Part shown: positions 26,797 through 34,977 of the stretch, in pieces | Layout: each line of letters starts with the position of its first letter | How positions within the stretch are numbered: position 1 is the stretch's first letter | Source: a virus | Strand: one strand, 5' to 3' | Length of the DNA: 40,197 nucleotides | IMG/VR virus record: IMGVR_UViG_3300005529_000020 | Location: 1-40,197 of that record | Notes under the pieces: model-generated | Told to the model about the DNA's origin: nothing | Seen by the model: the letters and a program-made list of their open reading frames with translations, nothing else | The model's database searches: none | Translations under genes and position numbers: made by a program

Positions 26797-27216
26797 CTAT
26801 GCAGTCAGGCGCTGAACGCCGGACTGGCTTGCATTCCTGAAGACCAGCGGCGTGGTGACGGCCGCCGCGACCGAGCCCGAGATCGGGCTGTACTGTGGCA
26901 GTAGCGCCGTCATCGTGTACGCCGGGTTCGAGGTTGACCGGGCGGCGTTGACGGGCCTGACCTCGACCACGAATGGCGTGTTGGTGATGTGCAGAGCCCA
27001 CATCTGGCTGTCGATGTTGCCGGCTGCGTAGTCGTTGAAGACGGTGATCGTCCAGGTCGAGTCGCCCAGTCCGAGGACGATCTCCATGTTGGTGTCGCCC
27101 ATCGAGGTGACGTCCACCTCGGCGCGCTGGTCTGGCAGGTCGACGCTCTGCACGTGGTTCGAGATGTCGACCGAGTTCACGCTGCAGTAGGCGTTTGTCA
27201 GAACAAGCTTTGCCAT
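26797..27216 (-). CDS. Major tail protein, 139 aa
   Basis: It opens MAKLVLTNAYCSVNSVDISNHVQSVDLPDQRAEVDVTSMGDTNMEIVLGLGDSTWTITVFNDYAAGNIDSQMWAL. The (V/L)DLSx(H)VxSVxLP...(E-x)-D-(V/T)-T-x-(M/F)-G pattern is that of short major tail tube proteins in actinophages. A strong SD (GAGGAGG) precedes the ATG, consistent with high expression. It polymerises into the tail tube. It is followed by two tail genes and the chaperones. Confidence 0.78.
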   Translation of the reverse strand: MAKLVLTNAYCSVNSVDISNHVQSVDLPDQRAEVDVTSMGDTNMEIVLGLGDSTWTITVFNDYAAGNIDSQMWALHITNTPFVVEVRPVNAARSTSNPAYTMTALLPQYSPISGSVAAAVTTPLVFRNASQSGVQRLTA

Positions 27217-27221
27217 TTTTG

Positions 27222-27521
27222 CTATTCCTCCTCGACGCTAGGGGTATAGGGTGGGACTGCGAAGCCCTCGTGCTTGTCGGCGTAGTGCGCCGCCAGGTCG
27301 TCGGCCGACTTGAACGCCGGCACCGTCTTCTCTTTCCGCTCGATGCACAGCGGACACCGCATCGAGGTCGCGGCCGCCTTTGATCGGCTGCTGCCGCCCG
27401 GTGCGATCACGCCGCCCTGGACGTTCAGCTGGACGAGCGGATCGGTCTCGTCGAGCTCGACGGTCTCGCCGGGTTGGACGCCGTAGGCCGGGAACGGCCC
27501 GACCACCGTGAACTTCGCCAT
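27222..27521 (-). CDS. Head-tail/tail module protein with C2H2-like finger, 99 aa
   Basis: The N-terminal half (MAKFTVVGPFPAYGVQPGETVELDETDPLVQLNVQGGVIAPG) is a small beta-barrel of the kind found among connector-module proteins (V-x-P-G-x-x-V-x-L-x-x2-x-(D/A)). The C-terminal half has C-P-L-C-x19-H-x4-H (CPLCIERKEKTVPAFKSADDLAAHYADKH), a C2H2-type zinc finger, unusual in a structural gene. GGAG precedes the ATG. The role is unknown. Confidence 0.6.
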   Translation of the reverse strand: MAKFTVVGPFPAYGVQPGETVELDETDPLVQLNVQGGVIAPGGSSRSKAAATSMRCPLCIERKEKTVPAFKSADDLAAHYADKHEGFAVPPYTPSVEEE

Positions 27522-27937
27522 CAGTTATCTCCTTCGGGGTAGGTCTTCACGCTGAACTCGACCACCAGCAGATCGACCTGGTTGATGTTCACGACCGCGA
27601 GCTCGCTGACCGACTCGACCCGCGCGTCGTTCACTGTGCCGCCGAGCGTCCGGTCAGATTCGATGGCGGCCTTCACTCCGCCTGGGCCGCTTGCGATCCA
27701 CAGGTCGATCTGTGCTTGGCCGGCTTCGCTTCGCTGCGTGAGGGCCTGCACGATCATGGTCAGGTCGTCGAGGCCGCGGTGCATCGCGAGGTCGTAGTTG
27801 ACCGGCCCGCTGCGGATCTGAAGCGCCGGCGGGGTCGGTGTCGAGAGGACGTACTTGTTGACCTGCACGGTGCCGGGATAGGCAGCTTTCAGGTTCGCGA
27901 CCAGGCCGTCGCGGATCTGGCTGACGGTGGCGGCCAT
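27521..27937 (-). CDS. Tail terminator-type protein, 138 aa
   Basis: It begins MAATVSQIRDGLVANLKAAYPGTVQVNKYVLSTPTPPALQIRSGPVNYDLAMHRGLDDLTMIVQALTQRSEAGQAQIDLWIASGPGGVKAAIE..., with the length, start helix and (T)-M-I-V-Q-A-L strand pattern of tail terminator/'minor capsid' proteins of actinophages (L-x2-L-x-A-A-Y-P-G...). It would cap the tail tube before head joining. The start abuts the upstream stop (TAGATGG). Confidence 0.6.
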   Translation of the reverse strand: MAATVSQIRDGLVANLKAAYPGTVQVNKYVLSTPTPPALQIRSGPVNYDLAMHRGLDDLTMIVQALTQRSEAGQAQIDLWIASGPGGVKAAIESDRTLGGTVNDARVESVSELAVVNINQVDLLVVEFSVKTYPEGDN

Positions 27938-28969
27938 CTATGCGAAGAGCCTGGTTCGGACGGTGGTGACTGCCTGGATGGCGGCGATGATGTCGGGGTC
28001 GTTCGCGATCTGGCGCACGGCGACGGCGCGCTCATCCGCTCCGAATGAGACGACGCCGAATGGTGCGTCTCGCATGCGGCGCATGAGCCTGGTTGCGATC
28101 ATGGTGACGGCGGATTTCACGCCGGCCGGGACGACCTGCCAGCCGAACGTGCCGGTGATGCGGATCGAGTCGCGGCCGCTGGGCAGCTGGTAGACCTGCG
28201 AGCCGCGGGCCAGCTCGAGCGTGCGGTAGGGCTCGCCGTTGCCCGGCGGGGTCGCCGTGGTGAGGCCGGCTTGGATCGGCAGGAGGCGATACGACCCGGC
28301 GGGCAGCGGTGTCGAGAAGGCGCCGGCGCCCCAGCCGATCGGCGTGCCCCAGTTCGCGCCATACGACGGGCCGGCGCCCCAGTAGGACGGGTCGTAGTCC
28401 CAGAACGGGTCGAGCGCGAAGTCCAGATCGATGCTCGTGACGGCGAGGACGTCGCCGAGCTCGACTGTCCATCCGTCGCTGCGGGTGTAGAAGCGCTGCT
28501 CGTTCGGGCTCCCAGCGAGCCACTGGCGCCCATCGTTGTACTCGTCCTCGAGGTAGCGGCTCGCGGTCTCGATCGCGACCAGGATGTCCGCATCGGCGAA
28601 CGTCAGGCCGGTCATCTGCAGCGACGCCTTCAACTCGTCGCTGGTGACGTACCGCTCGTCGCCTGAGCCGCCGACCGCGACCGGCAGGTCCGACGTGACG
28701 AAGAGGTCGTCGAACGCCCACTGGTTCGGCGATATACCGAGGTCCCACGCGATGCGGTAGTAGCCCTTGGCGAGTGGTGCCGCGGTGTAGTCCTTCTCGT
28801 AGCCGCCGCTGCCCGCTGGGGAGTTGGAGACGCCGCTTGTGGTGCGTGTGAAGCCGGAGACGGGGACGCCGTACTGGAGAATCTGCACGCCGACGGTGGA
28901 CAGGCCGCTGTAGCTGGGCCCGAAATCGGCGTCGGCGGTGAACGGGGCGCCCGGCGCGACGCTGATCAT
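27938..28969 (-). CDS. Head-tail connector fused to N-terminal beta domain, 343 aa
   Basis: Residues of about 110-230 hold the connector-type core (ERYVTSDELKASLQMTGLTFADADILVAIETASRYLEDEYNDGRQWL...RFYTRSDGWTVELGDVLAVTSIDLD) of gp6-like head-tail adaptors. The first 100 residues (FTADADFGPSYSGLSTVGVQILQYGVPVSGFTRTTSGVSNSPAGSGG) look like a separate Ig-like beta-sandwich. The total length is about twice the usual adaptor. The ATG overlaps the spike stop. It joins the portal to the tail, and the extra domain may sit on the outside. Confidence 0.65.
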   Translation of the reverse strand: MISVAPGAPFTADADFGPSYSGLSTVGVQILQYGVPVSGFTRTTSGVSNSPAGSGGYEKDYTAAPLAKGYYRIAWDLGISPNQWAFDDLFVTSDLPVAVGGSGDERYVTSDELKASLQMTGLTFADADILVAIETASRYLEDEYNDGRQWLAGSPNEQRFYTRSDGWTVELGDVLAVTSIDLDFALDPFWDYDPSYWGAGPSYGANWGTPIGWGAGAFSTPLPAGSYRLLPIQAGLTTATPPGNGEPYRTLELARGSQVYQLPSGRDSIRITGTFGWQVVPAGVKSAVTMIATRLMRRMRDAPFGVVSFGADERAVAVRQIANDPDIIAAIQAVTTVRTRLFA

Positions 28970-31900
28970 GCTGACACTCCGACCCAGGGCTGGATGCTTG
29001 CGTTCGCGGGGGCGCCGGGCGCTGTCGCGGGCGTGCCGCTCGTCATGCCAGTCTCGCCGGTCGCGGACAGGATCTTGCCGCCGGTGAAGCCCTGCGCGCC
29101 CCCCGAGACGGCCATCGCGGTGCGGCCAAGGCTGGTCGGCATGACGGGCGATCCGCCCGTCCCGACGTACACGTTCGGGCCGACGAGGTAGTAGTCGCTC
29201 GCCGACGGGTACCAGGTGGAGATTGCAGCGTTCGCGCTGTCGCGGGCGACGGCGAGCGTCTTAGAAGAGCCGGACGCGATTGCGGCGGTGCCCTGGTCAG
29301 CGGTGGATGCCTTGAGCGATCCGTCCTGGCCGCGGGCGACGAGATACCAGTGCTCATTTGCGCCCGTCCCGAATGTCGCACCGGTACCGCCGCTTCGCCA
29401 CATGATCTTGGTGACCGGGTAGTTCATCGGGATGAAGATCGCGACGAGGGTGTCCGAGCCTGATCCGGCGAGGGCGACTGTGGTGAGCGTTGCCGCGTCG
29501 AACGGGAAGTTGGCGAGGATCCCGAGGCCGCCGGCGGGCGCTCCAGGCCATGCGATCGGGTTCCACCGGGTGCCGTCGCTTCGGAACAGCACGCGCGTGT
29601 CGGTCGCGTAGTAGAGGAGTCCCGTGTTCGAGGTTGAGGCGGCGGGGATGGACACTTCGGTGCCGCTCATGTTGATCGACCCTGACCAGTCGAGCGGGTC
29701 GCTCGCGTTCGGGAGATGCGTGGCGTGGTGGGTGGCGCTCGCGCGGGTCGTGTCGGTCGGGTGGACGTGGTCTGCGCGGGCGTAGGAGAGGTGTGTGCCA
29801 GCAGCCGCGGTGCCGTCGATGAGCGGCGTCTCGTTGGATGCGCCAGCGTTGAGCGTCCACCAGGCGGTGCCGTCGTAATAGAGGCAGATCTTTCCCCACT
29901 GGTTCGAGAGCGTCAGATTCGACGCCGCGCCGTCGATGTTCTTCCCGTTCCGACCGATGGTGAGGTTGTGCGTCGCCCACTGGCCGGTGTCGTCGATGAT
30001 GATGAAGCTGGCGCCGGTGGTCGGGTTAGCGGGCAGGTTGAGCGTGAACGCGGCAGTGGTGGTATCTGTAAGCACCACGGGCGCCGAGCCGTTGCTAATG
30101 GTCGCGGTAGCCGAGATCGTCTGTGTAGCGAGGTTGAATGGCACGTTGAACGTCTTCTGGCCGGTGATCGTCTCGCTACCAGAGAGGTGCAGGAGGATGC
30201 TGTCCTGCGCTGTGATGCTGTGCCAGTTCGTGCCGTCGAAGATCACGCCATAGGTGCTGCCGGCGCGGACGAGGGTGAGCGAGCCCGACCCGTCGATCGT
30301 CAACCCGTTCGCGCTCAGAGTGAGTCCGTGTGTCGCCCACTGCGATGTCGAGTCGATGACCAGGTAGAACTCGCCGGCGGCGGGCGCGGCGGGCAGCTTC
30401 AGCGTGAAGGATCCACCGGTCGTATCGGTGAGGACCTGGGTGGCGCTCTTGGACACGAGGGTCGTCGCGCTCGTGTACGGGCCCTGGGTGCCGAAGATCC
30501 CGTTGAGGGATGCCAGGTCGCTGTACCGCGCGACGCGGGTGTGGACGCCGAGCGCGCGGTAGTAAAGCAGGCTGTTGACGTTGTCGACCGACACCATCCC
30601 GTCTGTGATCGGGACGGATACCGAGCCGAGGAGGGCATCTGTCGGCGTGCCCTGCGTCGTCGGGACGCGCAGCCCGCTCGGCCGGATCAGCTGGTCGTAG
30701 GTCTTCGTACCGCCACCGGCGTTTACGAGCAGGTTCACGATCGCCGAGCCCGGCGTCGCGGAGACATTCCCAGGCAGGCGAATGCTTCCCGGCTGCTCAT
30801 GGATATCCGTGGCCGTGTCGTCGATCAGGAACACCGTGCCTGGCGTCGTGAACACGTTGCGTCCGGTGAACCAGAGGCTCGGCGCGGCCGATCCGTTGCC
30901 CTTCTGCCAGTCGAACATCGAAAGGCCGATGTAGCCCGTTCCCTGGACGCCGTTGTTGCCCAGGTCGCCCTGGAAGGAGCAGTTGTGGAATCGGAGGCTC
31001 GCGCCGATAGGTGCGCCTGCGGTGACATCGCTGCGGCCGGTGATGGCGGAGCGGTTCGCGACCCAGCTCACGGTAGCTCCAAGGACGTGCGCGTTCGTAA
31101 GGCCAGAGCAGCCAGTGAGCGTGGTCGCGGTCGACCCTGTGAACGTCACCAGGTCAGAATCGATAACGACGGTCCCGCCGGATCCGATGCTGGCCGGGAA
31201 CGCGGAGAAGCTGGAGATGTTCAGGACGGTGTCGCCGGGATTGCTCGGCGCGGTGAGACTGGTTGTCGGCCGCGGAGACGAGAACAGCGAGTCCGTGTAG
31301 GTGAGGAGCTTGTACGCGCCGAAGTAGACGAGGCCGAGCTGCGAGGTGCCGCCCGTGTGATCGTTCCCGCCGCGCTCGTTGATGCCGCCTTCGATGTGGA
31401 TATCGGTCGGGCAGGTGTAGCCGCCGCCGCCAACAGAGCCCGCGATCGTCTGCCGGAACACCTCGTTATACCCGCCGCCGCGACCGTTCCCTGACCGCTC
31501 GCACTCCTTGATGTTCAGGCCGCCGCAGGACATGTCGAATACGCGGCCGTGGAGATAGTTGTTCTGCGGGTTCACGTTGCGGACGCGGAGGTTCTGCGCT
31601 GAGCAGTACCACTCGCCGTCGCCTGCGCTGTTCTGAATCTTGATGTCCTCGATGATCCGTTCAACGATCTTTCCCCACATGACGAGCGGCTGGGTCGAGG
31701 AGCCCGCGACGTTGTTCCCGTCCACGACGAAGCCGCGGATCGGAGCTCCTCGGCTGCCGGTGGTCGGGCCTTGGGTGATCGAAGCTCCATCGGGAATCGT
31801 GACGCCACTCGCGCCGCCGGACACGCCATAGAAATGGGTCGCATCCTTCGACGTGTAGGTGAACGTCTGGCTGGGAACGCCGCTGCCCTTGACCGCGATC

Positions 31901-32958
31901 GACCCGCTGGCTGTGAAGCCTGGGTCTGTTGATCCGCCGATTCCTGCGGTGGACGAGACGGTCAGCGTCGCGTTCGAGAGCGGGCAGACGAGCGATGCGC
32001 CCTGGACGAGCATCGTCATCTGGCTCGTCGGGTCATATCCGCCCGCGTTCGCTGCCCTGAGCTGCGCGTTCGGGCCGAGGGCGCGCAGAGTTGTCGAGCC
32101 CAGTCCAACACCCTGAAGGGACGTGATCTGTGGAATGAAGATCAGCCCCGTGAATCCATACGCGCCGGGCAGGAGGTAGCCGACGTTCGCGCCGGGCCAC
32201 GCATCATTGTTGATTGCCGGCTTACCGGCCGCGAGCATCGCGTTGATCGCTGCCGTGTTGTCCGTCCCATAGTCAACCTGCGCCGCGGAAACGGCGGTCT
32301 GCGAGTTCGCGGCGAGGGTGACCTGGGTCGCGGACTGGTAAGAGGCGATCGTCGAGGCGAGCGCAGCGCCAGAAGCGCCGGCGCCCTGCACGACGATCGG
32401 CTTGTTCACGTCGCCCGGCTGGAAGTTCGCCGACGCGCTGGTCAGGACGCCGGTCGACCCGTTCATCACTCCGTCTTGGAGCGTGACCAGATCAGCGACT
32501 GCGCCGTAGGACTGCGCGATCAGAGATCGCAGGAGCCGCGCGTCGTTTCCGGCGGCTGCCTGCTGCGCGCCGGTGCCGATCGTCCGCAACGACGGTGTCC
32601 CGGCCGCACCGTCCTTGTTCGCCGAGAGGAAACTCGTGTCATCGAGCAGCCGCGCGACCCACGTGCCGCCCGTCGCGTCCCACCGCACGACCTGCTTATC
32701 GGTCGCGCCGCTCTGCGCCAGATCCGTGATCTTCGGCGCATTCCACGCGAGACCACCGGTCGCGTCCTGCAGCCACTTCTGGCTCGCAGTCGGCGTCGGC
32801 GGCACCTTCGCGGTCAGAACCGCCTCGGCGGCGATCGCCCGCGCGATCTCAGCCGCGAGCGCGCTGCCCTGCGCCGCCTCAGTGGCACCCGGGCCGAGGG
32901 TACGCAGCGCCGGCGTTGCAGCGGGCGCATCGACGTATGGGGCTGGCGTCGCGGTCAT
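28966..32958 (-). CDS. Giant pectate-lyase-like tail spike, 1330 aa
   Basis: The N-terminus has a trimerisation/attachment-type segment (LAQSGATDKQVVRWDATGGTWVARLLDD), then from residue ~149 a pectate-lyase_3 right-handed beta-helix (SYGAVADLVTLQDGVMNGSTGVLTSASANFQPGDVNKPIVV...) to about 700. Residues of ~840-905 and ~965-1030 are two copies of one beta repeat (FTL-x-LPA-x-P...IDD/ST-x-QWATH-x-LT-(I/L)). A C-terminal fibre-like part follows. It probably binds and cuts a host surface glycan. Oddly, it is coded between the capsid and connector genes, not in the tail-tip region. A strong hairpin ends 14 bases before its start. Confidence 0.78.
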   Translation of the reverse strand: MTATPAPYVDAPAATPALRTLGPGATEAAQGSALAAEIARAIAAEAVLTAKVPPTPTASQKWLQDATGGLAWNAPKITDLAQSGATDKQVVRWDATGGTWVARLLDDTSFLSANKDGAAGTPSLRTIGTGAQQAAAGNDARLLRSLIAQSYGAVADLVTLQDGVMNGSTGVLTSASANFQPGDVNKPIVVQGAGASGAALASTIASYQSATQVTLAANSQTAVSAAQVDYGTDNTAAINAMLAAGKPAINNDAWPGANVGYLLPGAYGFTGLIFIPQITSLQGVGLGSTTLRALGPNAQLRAANAGGYDPTSQMTMLVQGASLVCPLSNATLTVSSTAGIGGSTDPGFTASGSIAVKGSGVPSQTFTYTSKDATHFYGVSGGASGVTIPDGASITQGPTTGSRGAPIRGFVVDGNNVAGSSTQPLVMWGKIVERIIEDIKIQNSAGDGEWYCSAQNLRVRNVNPQNNYLHGRVFDMSCGGLNIKECERSGNGRGGGYNEVFRQTIAGSVGGGGYTCPTDIHIEGGINERGGNDHTGGTSQLGLVYFGAYKLLTYTDSLFSSPRPTTSLTAPSNPGDTVLNISSFSAFPASIGSGGTVVIDSDLVTFTGSTATTLTGCSGLTNAHVLGATVSWVANRSAITGRSDVTAGAPIGASLRFHNCSFQGDLGNNGVQGTGYIGLSMFDWQKGNGSAAPSLWFTGRNVFTTPGTVFLIDDTATDIHEQPGSIRLPGNVSATPGSAIVNLLVNAGGGTKTYDQLIRPSGLRVPTTQGTPTDALLGSVSVPITDGMVSVDNVNSLLYYRALGVHTRVARYSDLASLNGIFGTQGPYTSATTLVSKSATQVLTDTTGGSFTLKLPAAPAAGEFYLVIDSTSQWATHGLTLSANGLTIDGSGSLTLVRAGSTYGVIFDGTNWHSITAQDSILLHLSGSETITGQKTFNVPFNLATQTISATATISNGSAPVVLTDTTTAAFTLNLPANPTTGASFIIIDDTGQWATHNLTIGRNGKNIDGAASNLTLSNQWGKICLYYDGTAWWTLNAGASNETPLIDGTAAAGTHLSYARADHVHPTDTTRASATHHATHLPNASDPLDWSGSINMSGTEVSIPAASTSNTGLLYYATDTRVLFRSDGTRWNPIAWPGAPAGGLGILANFPFDAATLTTVALAGSGSDTLVAIFIPMNYPVTKIMWRSGGTGATFGTGANEHWYLVARGQDGSLKASTADQGTAAIASGSSKTLAVARDSANAAISTWYPSASDYYLVGPNVYVGTGGSPVMPTSLGRTAMAVSGGAQGFTGGKILSATGETGMTSGTPATAPGAPANASIQPWVGVSA

Positions 32959-32971
32959 CGTTGCATGCCGA

Positions 32972-33007
32972 AGCGGGCCAGCGCCATCGCTGTGGCGCTG
33001 GCCCGCT
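32972..33007 (-). terminator. 14-bp perfect hairpin between head genes and spike gene
   Basis: AGCGGGCCAGCGCC (32972-32985) and its exact reverse complement (32994-33007) enclose an eight-base loop. No T run follows; the spike ATG is 14 bases past the stem and has no ribosome site of its own. It is the strongest hairpin seen, probably an attenuator that lowers spike expression relative to the capsid. Confidence 0.7.
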
Positions 33008-33018
33008 CCCGGCGGGTG

Positions 33019-33276
33019 CTACTCGCCGTCGCCCTCCTCGGCGTCGGCCTTCTTGGCAGCCGCCGCGGCGGCCTTCTTCTCCTCCGCGGTCGGCTTCACG
33101 AGGCCATACCGGACGGCATCCTCCCGGCTGATCTCATCCCCAGGCACAGCGAACAGCTCCGCAGCCGCTGTGCTCCCCTCCGCGACGAGCTTCTCGCCGC
33201 TGCCGTCCAGGTACATCCGATCGCGAGCGATCACGCGGCTCATCGCCTCGACCTCGTCGACCTTCAACTCAGCCAT
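33019..33276 (-). CDS. Small structural-module protein, 85 aa
   Basis: MAELKVDEVEAMSRVIARDRMYLDGSGEKLVAEGSTAAAELFAVPGDEISREDAVRYGLVKPT ends in an Ala/Lys/Glu-rich tail (EEKKAAAAAAKKADAEEGDGE). Proteins of this shape, with a 'G-D-(E/I)-x-x-x-x-A-x-R-x-G-L-(V/I)' segment, lie downstream of capsid genes in actinophages. A strong SD (GGAGGAG) precedes the ATG. The function is unknown. A 14-bp hairpin begins 12 bases after its stop. Confidence 0.65.
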   Translation of the reverse strand: MAELKVDEVEAMSRVIARDRMYLDGSGEKLVAEGSTAAAELFAVPGDEISREDAVRYGLVKPTAEEKKAAAAAAKKADAEEGDGE

Positions 33277-33294
33277 GCTCTCCTCCTCTCCTGT

Positions 33295-33693
33295 TTAAGC
33301 GGTCGGCTCGACCAGGTAGCTGACGTACGCGACGAACTTGCCCGCCGTCAGTGCTGCCGTGGCCACGACCGCGACGATCGACCGCTGCGCCGTGGTCAGG
33401 ATCGGCGTGCCGGTCGCGTTCAACGTGCACCGCTTCGGGCCCGTCGTCGACCACGGAGCGCCCGAGATCGCAGCGGCCGCCTGCAGGTCACCCGCGCCCT
33501 CCGACGACAGCGCGATCGTCGCGCCACCGCCGCTGGTCGGGACCGTCAGGACGCGCACCAGGACGTCCGTGATGATCGCGGACTGCGGGACGCTGTCTCC
33601 CCGCAGCGTGATGTTGCCGACCGCGCCGCCGTCGACTGCGAAGTCGTACACCACTCGGGCGACGCGACGGGAGGCGGTGTTTTCACCAGCCAT
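33295..33693 (-). CDS. Capsid-associated beta protein, 132 aa, decoration candidate
   Basis: It is beta-rich and nearly free of charged clusters (VVYDFAVDGGAVGNITLRGDSVPQSAIITDVLVRVLTVPTSGGGATIALSSEGAGDLQAAAAISGAP...). It follows the major capsid gene with its own SD (AAGGGAG), the usual location of capsid decoration or stabilising proteins. The pattern (G-x-I-x-L-x-x-x-x-x-P-x-x-A-(I/V)-I-x-x-x-x-x-V) is seen in other actinophage proteins at this place. Decoration role inferred. Confidence 0.65.
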   Translation of the reverse strand: MAGENTASRRVARVVYDFAVDGGAVGNITLRGDSVPQSAIITDVLVRVLTVPTSGGGATIALSSEGAGDLQAAAAISGAPWSTTGPKRCTLNATGTPILTTAQRSIVAVVATAALTAGKFVAYVSYLVEPTA

Positions 33694-33723
33694 GCTGTGC
33701 TCCCTTCGTTAGCAGTCCGTCCA

Positions 33724-34977
33724 TCACAGTCCGGTGACCGTGCAGAACGCCTTGGGGCGATAGACTGCAAGCGCTTCGCGCTGCTCGGCCCGGATGGCGA
33801 TCTTGTTGGTCTTGAAGTCGTCCTCGTTGCTGTTTGTGCTCTCCACTCGCAGACCGTCGCGGTAGAAGATCTGCGCACCGAGCTTGAACGCGCCGACCAG
33901 GCCGGTGCCCTGCGTGATCGCAGTCGTCACGACGACCGGGTAGCCCCACAGCTGCGGGACACCCGTGATCCCGGGCGAGCCCAGGATGTAGTCGCCCTGA
34001 GCGTCCTTCAGCAGCCGAACCGACTGCCAGTCGGTCGGGTTCAGAACGATCCCGTCCGGGTCGAAGAACCCGGTGTACAGCACCTTCATCAGCCCCTTGA
34101 ACACGGCGTCCGGCCGCGTGTCAGCGCCGAGCGCCTGCGTCTGGATGCCAGACACGTTCAGGATGCCCTTCAGGTGCGGCGCGGTGCCCGAACCGGTCAG
34201 CAGCTCCGACTCCTCGGTCTGAGCGACCATGAACCGCATCCGCTGGTCGATGTACGACGCCATCGCGGGGAAGTCGCCGAACAGCTCGTCGGTGACCTTC
34301 GACGTGACGGCGATCTTCCGCACCGGCGCGTCGACCTCGCCGGTCGCCCACGCAGCCTCGGGCTTCGTCGCGCCTTCCGACACGGCCGTCGCTGCGTTGG
34401 TGTACGACGTCTCCTGGACGTACCGGATGGTGTTCATCTGCGTCTGGCCCTGCGCGAGCAGCTGCGCGACCGTGAGCCGCATCTGCCCGACCAGGACGAT
34501 GCCTGGCGGCCGGTCGTACTCGGTCAGCGCCGACCCGGCCGTGTCGAACGTGGTGGCCTGGAACGTCAGGCCGGGGATCGTGACGCCGGCGAAGCTCCCG
34601 GCCTCACCCGGGTTGAACCGCTTCACCGTCTCGTTGTTCACGAACGCCTGGCCGGGCGTGATCTGACGCGCGGCGCGCTTGTCGGGCCCGTCGCCGTTGC
34701 CGTGGCCAGGGTGCGGCTGCGCGCGGTTCTGCTCGGCGCCGCGGTCGCGGATCTTCGCGAACTCGCCGAGCTCGCCGAGGCGCTCACCGATCTCCGACGC
34801 CTCGGCCTCGAGCGCGCGGAGCTTCGCCTTGTTGTCCGCCGCGTCGGCACCGCCGAGGCAGGTGACCTTCGAGAAGTCCATGTTCTCGCCGGCCTCCTGA
34901 AACGCCTGGTGCTGCTGGCGGTTGATCTCGGTCAGCCGGCCGCGCAGGTCAGCGGCGCTGGCAGTCTGGATGTCCAT
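33724..34977 (-). CDS. Major capsid protein, HK97 fold, 417 aa
   Basis: The N-terminal 75 residues are a coiled-coil delta domain (ADLRGRLTEINRQQHQAFQEAG...KAKLRALEAEASEIGERLGELGEFAKIRD), which usually scaffolds and is removed by the prohead protease. A Gly-rich linker follows, then the HK97-like core: VSEGATKPEAAWATGEVDAPVRKIAVTSKVTDELFGDFPAMASYIDQRMRF, LLTGSGTAPHLKGIL, and GYPVVVTTAITQGTGLVGAF. SD GGAGGG, with the start next to the protease stop. It builds the icosahedral shell. Confidence 0.93.
   Translation of the reverse strand: MDIQTASAADLRGRLTEINRQQHQAFQEAGENMDFSKVTCLGGADAADNKAKLRALEAEASEIGERLGELGEFAKIRDRGAEQNRAQPHPGHGNGDGPDKRAARQITPGQAFVNNETVKRFNPGEAGSFAGVTIPGLTFQATTFDTAGSALTEYDRPPGIVLVGQMRLTVAQLLAQGQTQMNTIRYVQETSYTNAATAVSEGATKPEAAWATGEVDAPVRKIAVTSKVTDELFGDFPAMASYIDQRMRFMVAQTEESELLTGSGTAPHLKGILNVSGIQTQALGADTRPDAVFKGLMKVLYTGFFDPDGIVLNPTDWQSVRLLKDAQGDYILGSPGITGVPQLWGYPVVVTTAITQGTGLVGAFKLGAQIFYRDGLRVESTNSNEDDFKTNKIAIRAEQREALAVYRPKAFCTVTGL

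Noticed and set aside
29716-31494. 592-codon open frame on the plus strand
   Set aside because: It is antisense to the well-supported spike gene and has no recognisable motif or ribosome site.
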